Part shown: positions 1 through 12,600 of the stretch, one piece after another
How the letters are laid out: every line of letters begins with the position of its first letter
Position numbering within the stretch: position 1 is the first letter of the stretch
Origin: Ridgeia piscesae
Taxonomy: Eukaryota > Annelida > Polychaeta > Sabellida > Siboglinidae
Length of the DNA stretch: 64,000 nt
Assembly (NCBI GenBank): GCA_025642075.2
Contig: JAODUO010000488.1
Location: 124,001-188,000, forward strand
Direction of reading: 5' to 3'
Made by a program: the position numbers and the translations under genes
Notes under the pieces: model-generated
Seen by the model: only the letters and a program-made list of their open reading frames with translations
Database searches by the model: none
What the model was told of the DNA's origin: nothing

Positions 1-248
1 AATCCAAGAATTTGGTTTCCCTTCGCTGCTGCAATTCCACACTGCTCTGATACCTTCATGTTAGCACTAATAGTTAATCCTAAGTCCTTTTCCTTTACGG
101 TAGTATTTAGTACAGTACCACCCATTGTATAATGTGCATCTTCATTCCCATGTAGTGTGTGGAGGCACTTACCCTTTCCAAAATTAAACAGCATTTGCCA
201 CTTCTCAGACCATTCTGTCAACTTATTAAGATCATAAACCTCATGTTA
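1..248 (-). mobile_element. Jockey/CR1-like LINE reverse-transcriptase fragment (runs off the left edge)
   Basis: Read on the - strand, about 80 codons are open from near 248 to position 1. They include LTEWSEKWQMLFNFGK, then YTMGGTV, then VKEKDLGLTISANMKVSEQC and GIAAAKGNQILG. These are hallmarks of the palm/thumb region of non-LTR reverse transcriptases. The frame meets a stop near 250, so the fragment is cut at that end. The rest of the element would lie left of the window. It sits in the intron before exon 1 and opposes the host gene. Confidence 0.85.
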
Positions 249-402
249 TTATGGAAACATGTTTATATGAAATCTTAAAGATCAACACTTGCATGTATGT
301 TTCATACCGACCTCTTTCATTAAACTCATCCAATGTTTTCTCTTTGCTTCCACGTTTCTTTTTCTGGTGTATTCTGACGTATTTCATTTGCCTCCTGCCT
401 AG

Positions 403-619
403 ACGACCTGTTGGTGCGGCGACCTCTCTCCACGGAGGTTCTCACGACCCTGGTGGAGCTCACCAAGTTTGAGAACCTCGTGCCGCGTTTCTCCGCGACT
501 GTGCCACCGTGCTGGAGCGAGATGCAGCAGGAACAGCAGCAACGACGTCACCCACAGCACCTGCACTGTCACGGGGAGGCAACACAACACACACGCACCT
601 GGAGACTACAACAGGACAG
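403..619 (+). CDS. BIRC6: BIRC6 window exon 1
   Basis: The acceptor is tgcctag and the donor AG|gtatgt. The first two bases complete a codon and the last two open one. It encodes [19 protein letters not shown], then a Gln/His-rich stretch ([14 protein letters not shown]) and [13 protein letters not shown] sequence that leads into the first beta-sandwich. Family match is to the region after the BIR/WD40 part. Confidence 0.9.
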
Positions 620-3600
620 GTATGTGACAACTGACACGTCCATCATTACCATATGCCTGTTCTGCAGAAGAGCCAAAATTTGTGTCGTGTCCAGAATTTT
701 TTGCAAGAGTTGCATGTCTTATAATGTCATCTTTCAGTGTTGAGTGTTTGAAATGAAGGCTTCTGAATCTGTGGCTGCCGATTCAAAAGGCATTCCACTG
801 ATTCTTTACTATGTTAGGTAATATATCATGATAGAAACTCTGTACTATCTAGACTTATTTCTGTACACCTGTCCATTGGTGGCGAGACATTGTTTCTGAC
901 CCTCATACTCACCCGCTGATTATTTCCACATTTGAAATGTCTCCCTTCCTGTGTGTTTCAGCTCGAGCTGGGATGAGCACCTGCTTGAGTTGGTTCTACC
1001 CCGGCCCTGCTGCGTCAGTCACATCGACCTGAAGTTCAGCCTCCACCCCCTCTGTATCACCCCGCCCTCGATACAGATCACCCTCCTCAAGCAGAGCAGT
1101 TCAACGATTGGCCGCGCCACCATCGCCGAACCTTCAGCGCCCTCTGTTGAGGTGGATGCTGGGATCGATTTCAAAGTTGATTCACAGCAACGTTTGTCGA
1201 GGTCGACAAACAGCTCGTTGACGAAGGAATTTCTTGAGAGGCACAGTGCAGAGGTGGTTTGTGGGCCGGTGGAGCTCGCGAACTTTGTTGACCTGTCCGG
1301 TCGCGGCGGTCTCGTGACACTGACTAGTCCGAAACTGCTGCGTATCAAGACGAAGTCGTTCCTCCTGCACATCAAGGCACTGCCGTGTGAGAGGCCGCCC
1401 TCACCCATTCAACGCGACAAGGCTGGCAAGTCGGTAAGTTGTGTCACTGTCGTTGTGGGAGGTTGTATAATGTGTTGTATTACACTGGGTGTGTGTGTTG
1501 TGTGGGTGTGTGATGTGTGAGTGTGTTGTATGGGTGTGTTGTATGGGTGTGTTGTGTGGGTGTGTGTGAGTCTGTGTTGTGTGACATGTGGGTGTGTTTG
1601 AGTGTGTTGTATGGGTGTGTTGTGTGACATGTGGGTGTGTTTGAGTGTGTTGTGTTACGTATGGGTGTGTGTTGTGGGAGTGTGTTGTGTGATGTGTGGA
1701 TGTGTCAGTGTGGTGTGTTTGAGTGTGTTGTGTGACATGTGGGTGTGTGTGAGTCTGTGTTGTGTGACGTATGGGTGTGTTTGAGTGTTGTGTGATGTGT
1801 GAGTGTGTTTGAGTGTGTTGTGTGACATGTGAGTGTGTTTGAGTGTGTTGTGTGACATGTGGGTGTGTGTGAGTCTGTGTTGTGTGACGTATGGGTGTGT
1901 TTGAGTGTGTTGTGTGACATGTGGGTGTGTGTGAGTCTGTGTTGTGTGACGTATGGGTGTGTTTGAGTGTTGTGTGATGTGTGAGTGTGTTTGAGTGTGT
2001 TGTGTGACATGTGAGTGTGTTTGAGTGTGTTGTGTGACATGTGGGTGTGTGTGAGTCTGTGTTGTGTGACGTATGGGTGTGTTTGAGTGTGTTGTGTGAC
2101 GTGTGAGTGTGCTTGTGTGTGTTGTGTGACGTGTGAGTGTGTTTGAGTGTGTTGTGTGACATGTGGGTGTGTTTGAGTGTGTTGTGTGACATGTGGGTGT
2201 GTTTGAGTGTGTTGTGTGACGTGTGGGTGTGTTTGAGTGTGTTGTGTGACATGTGGGTGTGTTTGAGTGTGTTGTGTGACATGTGGGTGTGTTTGAGTTT
2301 GTTGTGTGATGTGGGTGTGTTTGAGTGTAGTTTGTGCGTGTGGGTGTGTTTGAGTGTGTTGTGTACGTGTGGGTGTGTTTGACTGTGTTGTGTGACGTGG
2401 GGTGTGTTTGAGTGTGTTGTGTGACGTGTGGGTGTGTTTGAGTGTGTTGTGTGATGTGTGGGTGTGTTTGAGTGTGTTGTGTGACATGTGGGTGTGTTTC
2501 AGTGTGTTGTGTGACGTGTGGGTGTGTGTGAGTCTGTGTTGTGTGACGTTTGAGTGTGCTGTGTGACGTGTGAGTGTGTGTGATTGTGTTGTGTGACATG
2601 TGGGTGTGTTTGAGTGTGTTGTGTGACGTGTGAGTGTGTTTGAGTGTGTTGTGTGACGTGTGGGTGTGTTTGAGTGTGTTGTGTGATGTGTGGGTGTGTG
2701 TGAGTCTGTGTTGTGTGACGTTTGAGTGTGTTGTGTGACGTGTGAGTGTGTGTGAGTGTGTTGTGTGACATGTGGGTGTGTTTGAGTGTGTTGTGTGACG
2801 TGTGAGTGTTTGAGTGTGTTGTGTGACGTGTGAGTGTGTTTGAGTGTGTTGTGTGATATGTGAGTGTGTATGAGTGTGTTGTGTGACATGTGGGTGTGTG
2901 TGAGTCTGTGTTGTGTGACGTATGGGTGTGTTTGAGTGTGTTGTGTGACGTGTGAGTGTGTTGTGTGACGTGTGGGTGTGTTTGAGTGTGTTGTGTGATG
3001 TGTGGGTGTGTGTGAGTCTGTGTTGTGTGACGTTTGAGTGTGTTGTGTGAGTGTGTGTGAGTGTGTTGTGTGACATGTGGGTGTGTTTGAGTGTGTTGTG
3101 TGATGTGTGGGTGTGTGTGAGTCTGTGTTGTGTGACGTGTGAGTGTGTTTGAGTGTGTTGTGTGAGTGTGTGTGAGTGTGTTGTGTGACATGTGGGTGTG
3201 TTTGAGTGTGTTGTGTGACGTGTGAGTGTTTGAGTGTGTTGTGTGACGTGTGAGTGTGTTTGAGTGTGTTGTGTGATATGTGAGTGTGTATGAGTGTGTT
3301 GTGTGACATGTGGGTGTGTGTGAGTCTGTGTTGTGTGACGTATGGGTGTGTTTGAGTGTGTTGTGTGACGTGTGAGTGTGTTGTGTGACATGTGGGAGTG
3401 AGTCATCAGTATTTTAAGTTTTTACAATTACATTTGCAACTTGAAATTTTGCAGATGTACGTTTTTGTATTTGACATACCATATTCTACCATATTCTACC
3501 ATATTCTACCATATTACTGTGTCCACCTGTGTCACCCACTAGGCAGACTGGCTGAGACACCATATTTATTGCTTCCGTTAAAAACCAAAATAGAATCACT

Positions 3601-6600
3601 GATGTCACGTAAAATCCAAGCTAGGATGGAACATAGCAATATAAATTGTCTAGAAATGATCTAGTCATCCAGATGTGTGTGATCATGGGGTCAACAGGGT
3701 GCACAGGTGACAGATGTGTGTGATCATGTGGTCAACAGGGTGCACAGGTGACAGATGTGTGTGATCATGGGTCAACAGGGTGCACAGGTGACAGATGTGT
3801 GTGATCATGTGGTCAACAGGGTGCACAGGTGACAGATGTGTGTGATCATGTGGTCAACAGGGTGCACAGGTGACAGATGTGTGTGATCATGGGTCAACAG
3901 GGTGCACAGGTGACAGATGTGTGTGATCATGTGGTCAACAGGGTGCACAGGTGACAGGTGCAGGTGAAACGTTCTGATGTTGTCACTGGTTCAGTGGCTG
4001 ACAGGGAAGTTATTACATAAAATGATGCATCTGATATGACAATGATTTTATCATATTCATAGATCCATGTCAGACACTAGTGAAAAGTGGGTGTAGGTTT
4101 AATAGAACCACCACAGTACGTCTACATACAACAGTGTTCTATCGCTACACCGTTTCACTTTATGGCACATTTTGTGGAGCATGTCAGTATTTTTTGGGGT
4201 GACATGGAACAGATAGCCTCCACTGTCATGTGCAGATTTAACAATGATGCCTGCGTGTTCATGCAAAGTCAACACATTCCATCTGTAGGACAAAAAGACA
4301 AAACAAGGTGCCGGTAACAGCAGCAACGGTGATAAGCTGAAGGGAGCGAACACAAAGAAACTGATGGACCAGCTCCCGTTCAGTCCAACAGAGGCCGACA
4401 CCGGCAACGGGGGGACATCTCCAAGCAAGCAGAAGCTGGAGAGTATCCGAGGCTGTGATTGGCTGCAGGAGATCTCTGTGACGGTGCGGAAGAACACGAA
4501 GACAAACATCCCTAGGGACAGGTGGGCTGGTGACACATTGTGCCTTTAACTTAACTTACCTTAACTTATAACATTTAACCAATGGTACCGTCTGCAATAT
4601 GTTATCTTATTTGTGCATTTTTTATGTGAACAACTTATAATTATCACTGTATTATTTTAAACATTTGTCACAATTACTGAGAACTAATGCTTGGATTATG
4701 CACTTTCATCGCATGGACTTGGTGACTTTCATTGTGTCAAACACATTTTTGATTGTTAATAGTTTATTTCCTCATCCATTTGATGTACGATATAATTCAA
4801 GAGTAATGTAACACAAATGAGATGACTACCAGAGAAGTGTAATTGATTGAGCTGATAGCAGAGCAAGCAGTAGCCAGGCTAGTGGTGTTTGTCATTGAGC
4901 TGGTAGCAGAGCAAGCAGTAGCCAGGCTAGTCGTGTTTGTCATTGAGCTGGTAGCAGAGCAAGCAGTAGCCAGGCTAGTGGTGTTTGTCATTGAGCTGGT
5001 AGCAGAGCAAGCAGTAGCCAGGCTAGTCGTGTTTGTCATTGAGCTGGTAGCAGAGCAAGCAATAGCCAGGCTAGTGGTGTTTGTCATTGAGCTGGTAGCA
5101 GAGCAAGCAGTACCAAGGCTAGTCGTGTTTGTTATTGAGCTGGTAGCAGAGCAAGCAGTAGCCAGGCTAGTGGTGTTTGTCATTGAGCTGGTAGCAGAGC
5201 AAGCAGTACCAAGGCTAGTCGTGTTTGTTATTGAGCTGGTAGCAGAGCAAGCAGTAGCCAGGCTAGTCGTGTTTGTCATTGAGCTGGTAGCAGAGCAAGC
5301 AGTAGCCAGGCTAGTCGTGTTTGTCATTGAGCTGGTAGCAGAGCAAGCAGTAGCCAGGCTAGTCGTGTTTGTCATTGAGCTGGTAGCAGAGCAAGCAGTA
5401 GCCAGGCTAGTCGTGTTTGTCATTGAGCTGGTAGCAGAGCAAGCAGTAGCCAGGCTAGTTGTGTTTGTCATTGAGCTGGTAGCAGAGCAAGCAGTACCAA
5501 GGCTAGTCGTGTTTGTTATTGAGCTGGTAGCAGAGCAAGCAGTAGCCAGGCTAGTGGTGTTTGTCATTGAGCTGGTAGCAGAGCAAGCAGTAGCCAGGCT
5601 AGTTGTGTTTTCAGACTCCAGCGATGTTTGATGGTAGACGACGAATCGTTCCACCGCCGCCTGGTGGCGCTAGTGTGTCGACAGAATGACAACGTGACAT
5701 GTACGACAAGTGAGGAACATCGCCAGAAGCTGGCCATTGATCTACTCATGTGGATTGTCACGATCCAGATGAATGACATTCGAAAGGAGTAAGTCTCAGT
5801 AAATCCTGTCCAGTCTTAACAGTGGCGTACACTTAGGCTGCACGGTTCAATGGCCCATCTAGATTGTAGAAAGGGGCCATTTTGGACAATGCAGTACTGA
5901 ATTTACAACGTTCAGATTATGGACCATTTTAATTACGAGTATAGATATTGTTACTACAGCTCTTAGTTTATTTAGTGTTGAAGCCTGCAATGAACCAAGT
6001 TTGTATTACCTAATTTAATTACCTTAGAAAATTATAATATCATTACTATGTGTATTCTTGATTTTCATCAGCCATGCATTGCATTATAACATTGTTCAGT
6101 GTATTACTGAAGTAAGAGAATGATCTTGGGCACCTATAAAAATACTAAACTCAATTGTTTTTGACAGCTGTTATATAATTTATTTTGGGTATAACATTTG
6201 TATGAATTTTTTAAGCCCACCTTTAGTTTATCACGGAAGTATTATTGATGTTGCTGTAAATGTTTCAATTAGTAAACTACAAATCAAGCATATCTCTATG
6301 CACTAATTCACCTAGCAGATATAGCGCAAAACGCGGAAGTTGCCAGAGCAACTTGCTAAAACAAATAGCGCTTACATAGTAAAAACTAGCATGCTCGCAA
6401 TAATTAAGTGTTTTTCCCACCAAACGAATGGGTTATACAAGTAGTCTGCCTATTTGACTAAGACATGGGAGTGTAGAAGGTAGTTGTCACATTCACTGTT
6501 GTGATCTCAGCTGCATGGACCAGCGCCGCGTGGTCTTCACAGTCCAGTCCAGTCTGAAGGCGATGGTGCGATCGTGTTTCCTGCAGGCCGGCCGCACTGT

Positions 6601-9600
6601 CGCACACCGCTGCGCCAAACTCATCACACTGTGCATCGAGTAAGTAGGCGCAAAGTGAACGTTTCCAACCACAAACACAGATATTGTACCATATCCATTT
6701 TATTTCGATTGTTTGTTTTGTTGTTATGTGATACTCAGATTTTACAGTTTGCTGTGACTCTGTAATCATATTCAAGGCAGCGCTGAGTTTTTCCACACTC
6801 TTTTAAATAAGTGGATTGTGTTCAGCAACTCATGAAGATGATATGCTGCATGAATAAATCGAGTTAATATTCATAGCAACAGAACTATAATTGGTGTGTG
6901 TAAAACATGGTTTTTTATCCTGAGAATCTTACTATTTTCTAGATTCTGTTATATACTGGTTTCAATAAATCACCAATGATAGGAGCAAGTGATTTGTAAG
7001 TCTAGGGCACCTAACTTAGTCACTCATTTAGTTTGCCACAAGGAAATAGTTCTAAATACCCCCTTAAACATGACAAAGTTCTAACAAATAAATTTACTCA
7101 GGTTCAGCAAGAACGCATCAGACCCGGACACTGACCCCGGCTTCAACTTTGCTCTCCTGGATGCACTCGTCGACTCGCTCAGCCTCATTCCGGGAGCCTA
7201 CTCCGCCGGCGCCCTCTTCTGGTACTTCACGCTACTGAACCGTGTCAAGTGCATGGATGCGAACTTGACAGCACAGATCTGTACCGACATTCTGTGCCAT
7301 GTGGCACAGCAGTACAACGACAAGACGAACCAGTGGCACTCCCTGCTCAAAGCCAGGTCAGGCAAATGTCACTGTCTGTGTTGTGTATGTTTAGTAATAA
7401 TATTAATAATAAAAGCATTTATGTATTGCCATAAATCCAGGTCAACCTGTCTGAAGGCACTGTTACAAGAACATAAAAATAGCACTAGACAAATTCAAGA
7501 TTAAAAAACATGGCATCAACTGTCTAATTAAACTATCATTAAAATAACGTTATCTATAAAAAGAAAATGTATAAATAAAAGTATTACTATAAATATAAGA
7601 TAATAAAAGCAGCCCAAAATAAAAAAGTAAATAAATCGTTCTTAACATCACCAAAAGTATAATTGAGCTATAACAACAAATGATAGTCAAAGTTCAGGAA
7701 TAAAAGGCTTGTTTGAATAAATGAGTCTTGAGAAGTCTTCCTCTGTGCAATCTAATTTGCTTAATCTGTATGTTAGCCAATTGCTTTGCACAGTTTTGTA
7801 CAACGTGTGGTTAAAGTAATGTTATGATGACTGAATTTTTTCAGATCACAAACTTTCAGTTTGCATTTCCAAGTCAAGATGTATCTGTAGACTTTTGTCG
7901 TCGAATGTAACATGTTAGCTTCATCAGTGCTAATGACGAGTGATGCAATCGTTTACATTAGTCAGTGTCTAGGTAAATTGGTGTTTTCATCATAGACTTG
8001 GAGGGAGTGAAAATTGTAGACAACGAACCCCTCAGATGAAGGAACCAATAAACAGAGACTAGATCAACTATGAACTAGGTCAACTATGAACTAGGTCAAC
8101 TGTGAACTATGTCAACTATGAACTGCCTCACGTATATGATGTTGTCATTAGTACTAGTAAATTAGTCGACATGTTATGTTGACAAGTCTGCAGGCAAAGA
8201 GACCCCTTGACTTGGATATGCAAAATGAAAGATTGTGATCTAACGTTATGATGACTTCATCAACACAACATTTACAGACAATTGTTAGATAGGTTTGTTT
8301 GATTTGTTTGGTGTGAAATAAGTCAATACATTTGAGGAAGACTCTTTAAGCAGCTTTGTGTGGGTCGTGTGGATATGAATACATCACACCACAGTCAGTT
8401 TTATAATGATATACTCACTAGACTTACTGATGGTAGTGCTAGACTTGACACCAGTAACATTCTGTGTGTAGATTTGGTCTCTACGGCTGTCCGCTCGAGC
8501 CAGACCTGTTTGACATTGACCCCCCGATGCATGTCAAGTCCAACTCCTCGGGCATGGTCAGCTACGCGGGAGTGGTCAGTGGGGGCAGTGGCTCAGCCGG
8601 TGGCGAAGAGGTCGACTTCCAAGACCTGTTCAGCATGACCTCTAGTGGCGGCGGTGAGAAGCTGTCGGGTTCAAACAAGATGGATCAGATATCACGACAC
8701 ATCTGCGGTCTCCTTGAGGTGGAGCCACTGCATTACACCTGTCACGCGACGAGTGACGGCACACGCATTGAACGGCTCGACACAGGTAGGTACAGCGAGA
8801 TGGCTGGTGACATGAGAAGTCTGGGATAGATCCTACACTCAGGTGCTTCTGTACGCATAGGTAATGTTTTTACTTATTGCACAGTCAGTTTTCTGTAGCA
8901 TTTTGATTGTTTCATAAATCTTTGTTTTTTGACTAGAGAACCAAGTGACAGAATGAGTAACTAGAGAACCAAGTGACAGAATGGGTAACTAGAGAACCAA
9001 GTGACAGAATGGGTAACTAGAGAACCAAGTGACAGAATGGGTAACTAGAGAACCAAGTGACAGAATGGGTAACTAGAGAACCAAGTGACAGAATGGGTAA
9101 CTAGAGAACCAAGTGACAGAATGGGTAACTAGAGAACCAAGTGACAGAATGGGTAACTAGAGAACCAAGTGACAGAATGGGTAACTAGAGAACCAAGTGA
9201 CAGATGTCTACAAGTAGTTTCCTTTCTTCTGTCCTGTAGCTAGTGGCATCAGTGTCGTCGGGCAGCCAACAGGCACAATCAACTTCGGCGACAGTGTACC
9301 GACAACTGCTGGCGCCGCCCTGGCGTCATTGTCGACAGCAATGGCATCAGCTGAACACCAGCTGCACATGCTGCAGCAGAAACAGGTTCAGCTGCTGAAA
9401 TTACAACAACAGAAACAGAAGCTCGAGCAGAAATTGGCGGAGACGTCGAAAAGCTCTACAACGACGGTATCCGGCGGTACCGGCTCGGTGTCAGTTGGTA
9501 CTGCCAACATGGGCGGTGCCACGTCCAACTTTGTGCCGTACTCATCAGAGTTGCTTCCACCGACGCCGAAAAATACACCGTTCTTCATGACGCCACCAGT

Positions 9601-12600
9601 GACGCCACCTAATGAGAGCTATGCACACTTCTACCAGAACTCGGCCGCAGTGCAAATGGATCTTGGGAAGCCGCCGACGGGAAAAGTTGCAGGGGGCGGT
9701 GTCACTGAGGTATGGTGTCCCTTACAAAGTTGTTGGTAATTTGGAAAATTTATGGGTTGTTTTCCTTGCAAGAAAAATACTTATGTATGTGACAGTGTAT
9801 GTGACATCAGCATTGTATTCTGTGGACATTTACTAGGATATGGCAAGGGACCAAATGACACCACTAGATAAAACCAATAACAGATTTGCAGTGACGTAAT
9901 AACAATTCCAGATTAAAATTCAGATGTTAACTAACCCTCTGATACCGATGTGTTTGTATAAAAAATAACCTAATTTGACGTCGGCATGGATTCAATTCTT
10001 AATCATGCAAAACACCCGTCATAATTTCTACAATTTAATGGTTACCAGAAAACATTTGTAACGTATATCAAAGTTATTATTACCCATTTGTACACCACTG
10101 TACTGTGGTTGTAATCCTGGACATCAACCTCAACCGCAGTGTGGTCTGTTGTCAGGGTGGCTGCCGAGAGAGTGGCCCCCCACGACTGGCCATGGTGTGG
10201 CCTCAGACACAGTGTCTCTTCCACCCCGCCCCAGCCCAGGTTCTCGTCATAGAGCGCATGCATTCAGGTGAGTCTAGGGCTGACCACGCGTCTTGTCACC
10301 ACATGTCTTGTCGTGTGTCACTGGGTGCTTCTACAGGGTTACCCATGGACTTTATTTTTTTTGGTAGAATAGGCAATAGCAAATTAGAAATATTTTATAT
10401 AACAAATTGTTTTTTATCTCCACTGGTAGTAATAATATCATTTAAAAAGACATATTACTAGTTTAGTTAAACGGTATAGTTGTACAGATGTAGAAATGTT
10501 TTTGTAATCTTATTGACATGTTTATCATGTGACTTGTTGCCTAGCAAAAGGCCATCAAGTCATCGTAAAATGGCTGCCAAATGCATCATGTGTTCAGGCA
10601 TTCCATCGTGTTATGTTGAAATCTAAACGTAGGATGAACTGTTTTAATTGACAGGAATGTTTGTTTGACTTATGAGATGTCACATAATGTAATTCACATG
10701 AAGAACCATTATCATCATTATTCACACAGGCAAATCTTGACGGATATCATGCACGTAATTTTGATTGTGACTTACGCAATCCGCGAAATCAGTTCTAGTC
10801 CTGTCTGTGCAGGTGCACGGCGCTTCGTGGTGCTTGACTTTGGCAAACCTGTCATGTTGACGGACCTCGTGATCCCGGCGTGCAATGACCTCGCGTCGCT
10901 GTGCATCGACAGCTGGGTGCAGAGTGAGGAGGTCGACGGACAGCGCCTCGTCGTCACCACTGACATCGGGTACCGCTCACTCGTCCTCAATGACCTCATG
11001 CCGCCCCCAATATGTCGCTACCTCAAGGTCAGTGTAGGTCACGATTGAGTCAATTTGGTTTAGCCATTTGTTGTCGGCATTCCTGTTGGTGGTGCCATTG
11101 AATATCGTGGATGGTTATTCTTATAAAGGTTTGGGACACTCAGGGTTATTTTCACGTTATTGTACATGTAGCTGGATGTGTCATTGTGTTTCATGAGACT
11201 TGCCGTAATTTTGTCTCATCATCTCTAGGGAGGTTTACGTGATTTTGATATCGCCAACTTTTAGAATTAAAATAATTTCTAATTTGCAAACTCCCGTCAA
11301 GTGTATTTTCACATAACTTTACAATCGTGGTGTTGTACAGGTAATAAGAAAATTATTATTTATTATGTGCACTCTCGCATTGCAGACATGATGTAATTCG
11401 TGCCTATTTTGCTTGTACCATTCCATTCACAATGTGCCATCATAGCACCTTTGTAGAACTAGGTTATCTAAATGAATTAAGTAAATAAATAGAAAAATGT
11501 GTGATTACAGTCAAGTGAAATTTTTTAATATTTGAGTAATTATAATGTCATTTATGTTCTGTTCCGTCTTGTTTGTAAAAGAGTAATTGTAAATGTGTTT
11601 TCTTGAGCAGATCACCACCATAGGTCGGTACGGAGGCAGCACAACTCGGACCCGCATCCCCATTGGCTCCTTCTACGGCCACACCTTCATCCTGCCCTGG
11701 GAGTGGAGCAGTCTGGGTCAGGCCTCGGCCGTTGCATCTCACCCGTTGTCGACGGCAACCGCAGCAAACGAGGACGCGAGCGTGGCGGCGACGTTAATCG
11801 ACCAGACGCAGATCTTCACGCAACTGAACATGTTCGTGTCGCTGCAGGAAGACATCCAGTGTCGATACAGCCTCGCGTGCGACCGCCTGGTGGAGCTGCT
11901 GAGTGCCGTTGACACGCCACAGAACCACAACGGCCACACACAATACTACCTGCGACGCAGCGCAAAGAAATCCGACGACGACGTCCGCATCCACCGCGCC
12001 TACCACAACTGCATGCTGCTGCAACTGCAGTTGAATCTGGCGCAGAAAGCGATTGAGCGCCTCCAGACGGCGCTGGGGATCAACGACGGAAGCGGGAACG
12101 TCGGAGGCGGAATGATGACGGCGCTACTGAAGCGAGCGTCTGTCGATAAACTGCGCGTGCTGACTGAGTTCTTGCTCGACATGCTCCTGAGTATGACGCA
12201 CTCGACGCCGTCAATCCCGCACACGCCGATGTCGCTGTACAAAGTGCTGAGCCCGCACGTGTGCGAGGTGCTCTTCCGCAACTTGTGCATCGTCGGCACA
12301 CGCAAGATGCAAATCCACGCCGGCGTGCTGCTGGTGCGTGTGTGCGGCAGTCACACGTGGTGGGGCGAGTTTCTTGGACGGATGCTGCAAGATTTCTTTG
12401 TCTCCGAACAGGCTCTCACCTTCCCCAGGGACAGGTAGGCAGATGTTGATGCTGTATCATCATTTAGTTTATTGTCATGCGATGCCAGCGCCAGCACCAG
12501 AAATATTGGTAATGATTTCACGGAATCCTCTTGAATATATGTCAAACCGCCAAATTTACAGACTTTTTTTAGTCTGCCTGATATAGCCTTCTAAGGTCTC

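Larger units (their letters stand above)
5789..8471 (+). other. BIRC6: Introns 4-6, mostly unique sequence
   Basis: AT-rich introns (5789-6510, 6640-7101, 7357-8471). Only a short 16-bp direct repeat (aactatgaactaggtc type, ~4 copies, 8063-8122) is seen. No second gene or RNA is recognised. Confidence 0.7.
9710..11610 (+). other. BIRC6: Introns 8-10, unique AT-rich sequence
   Basis: Introns 9710-10155, 10268-10812 and 11028-11610 hold no tandem array, mobile element or RNA gene that I can recognise. Confidence 0.65.

Noticed and set aside
1401..3406. His/Thr-rich - strand open frames
   Set aside because: They come from the G/T-rich 30-bp array in intron 2.
4321..4521. Exon 3 start at 4321 after ggtaacag
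   Set aside because: It would give an in-frame TGA within four codons; the start at 4289 keeps frame.
4797..5654. Thr/Ser/Ala repeat open frame on the - strand and its + strand partner
   Set aside because: The 48-bp array has no stop in either; no other coding evidence.
403..9709. BIR zinc-binding domain within the window
   Set aside because: No C-x2-C...H...C signature was found; in the family this domain is far N-terminal, so it should lie left of the window.
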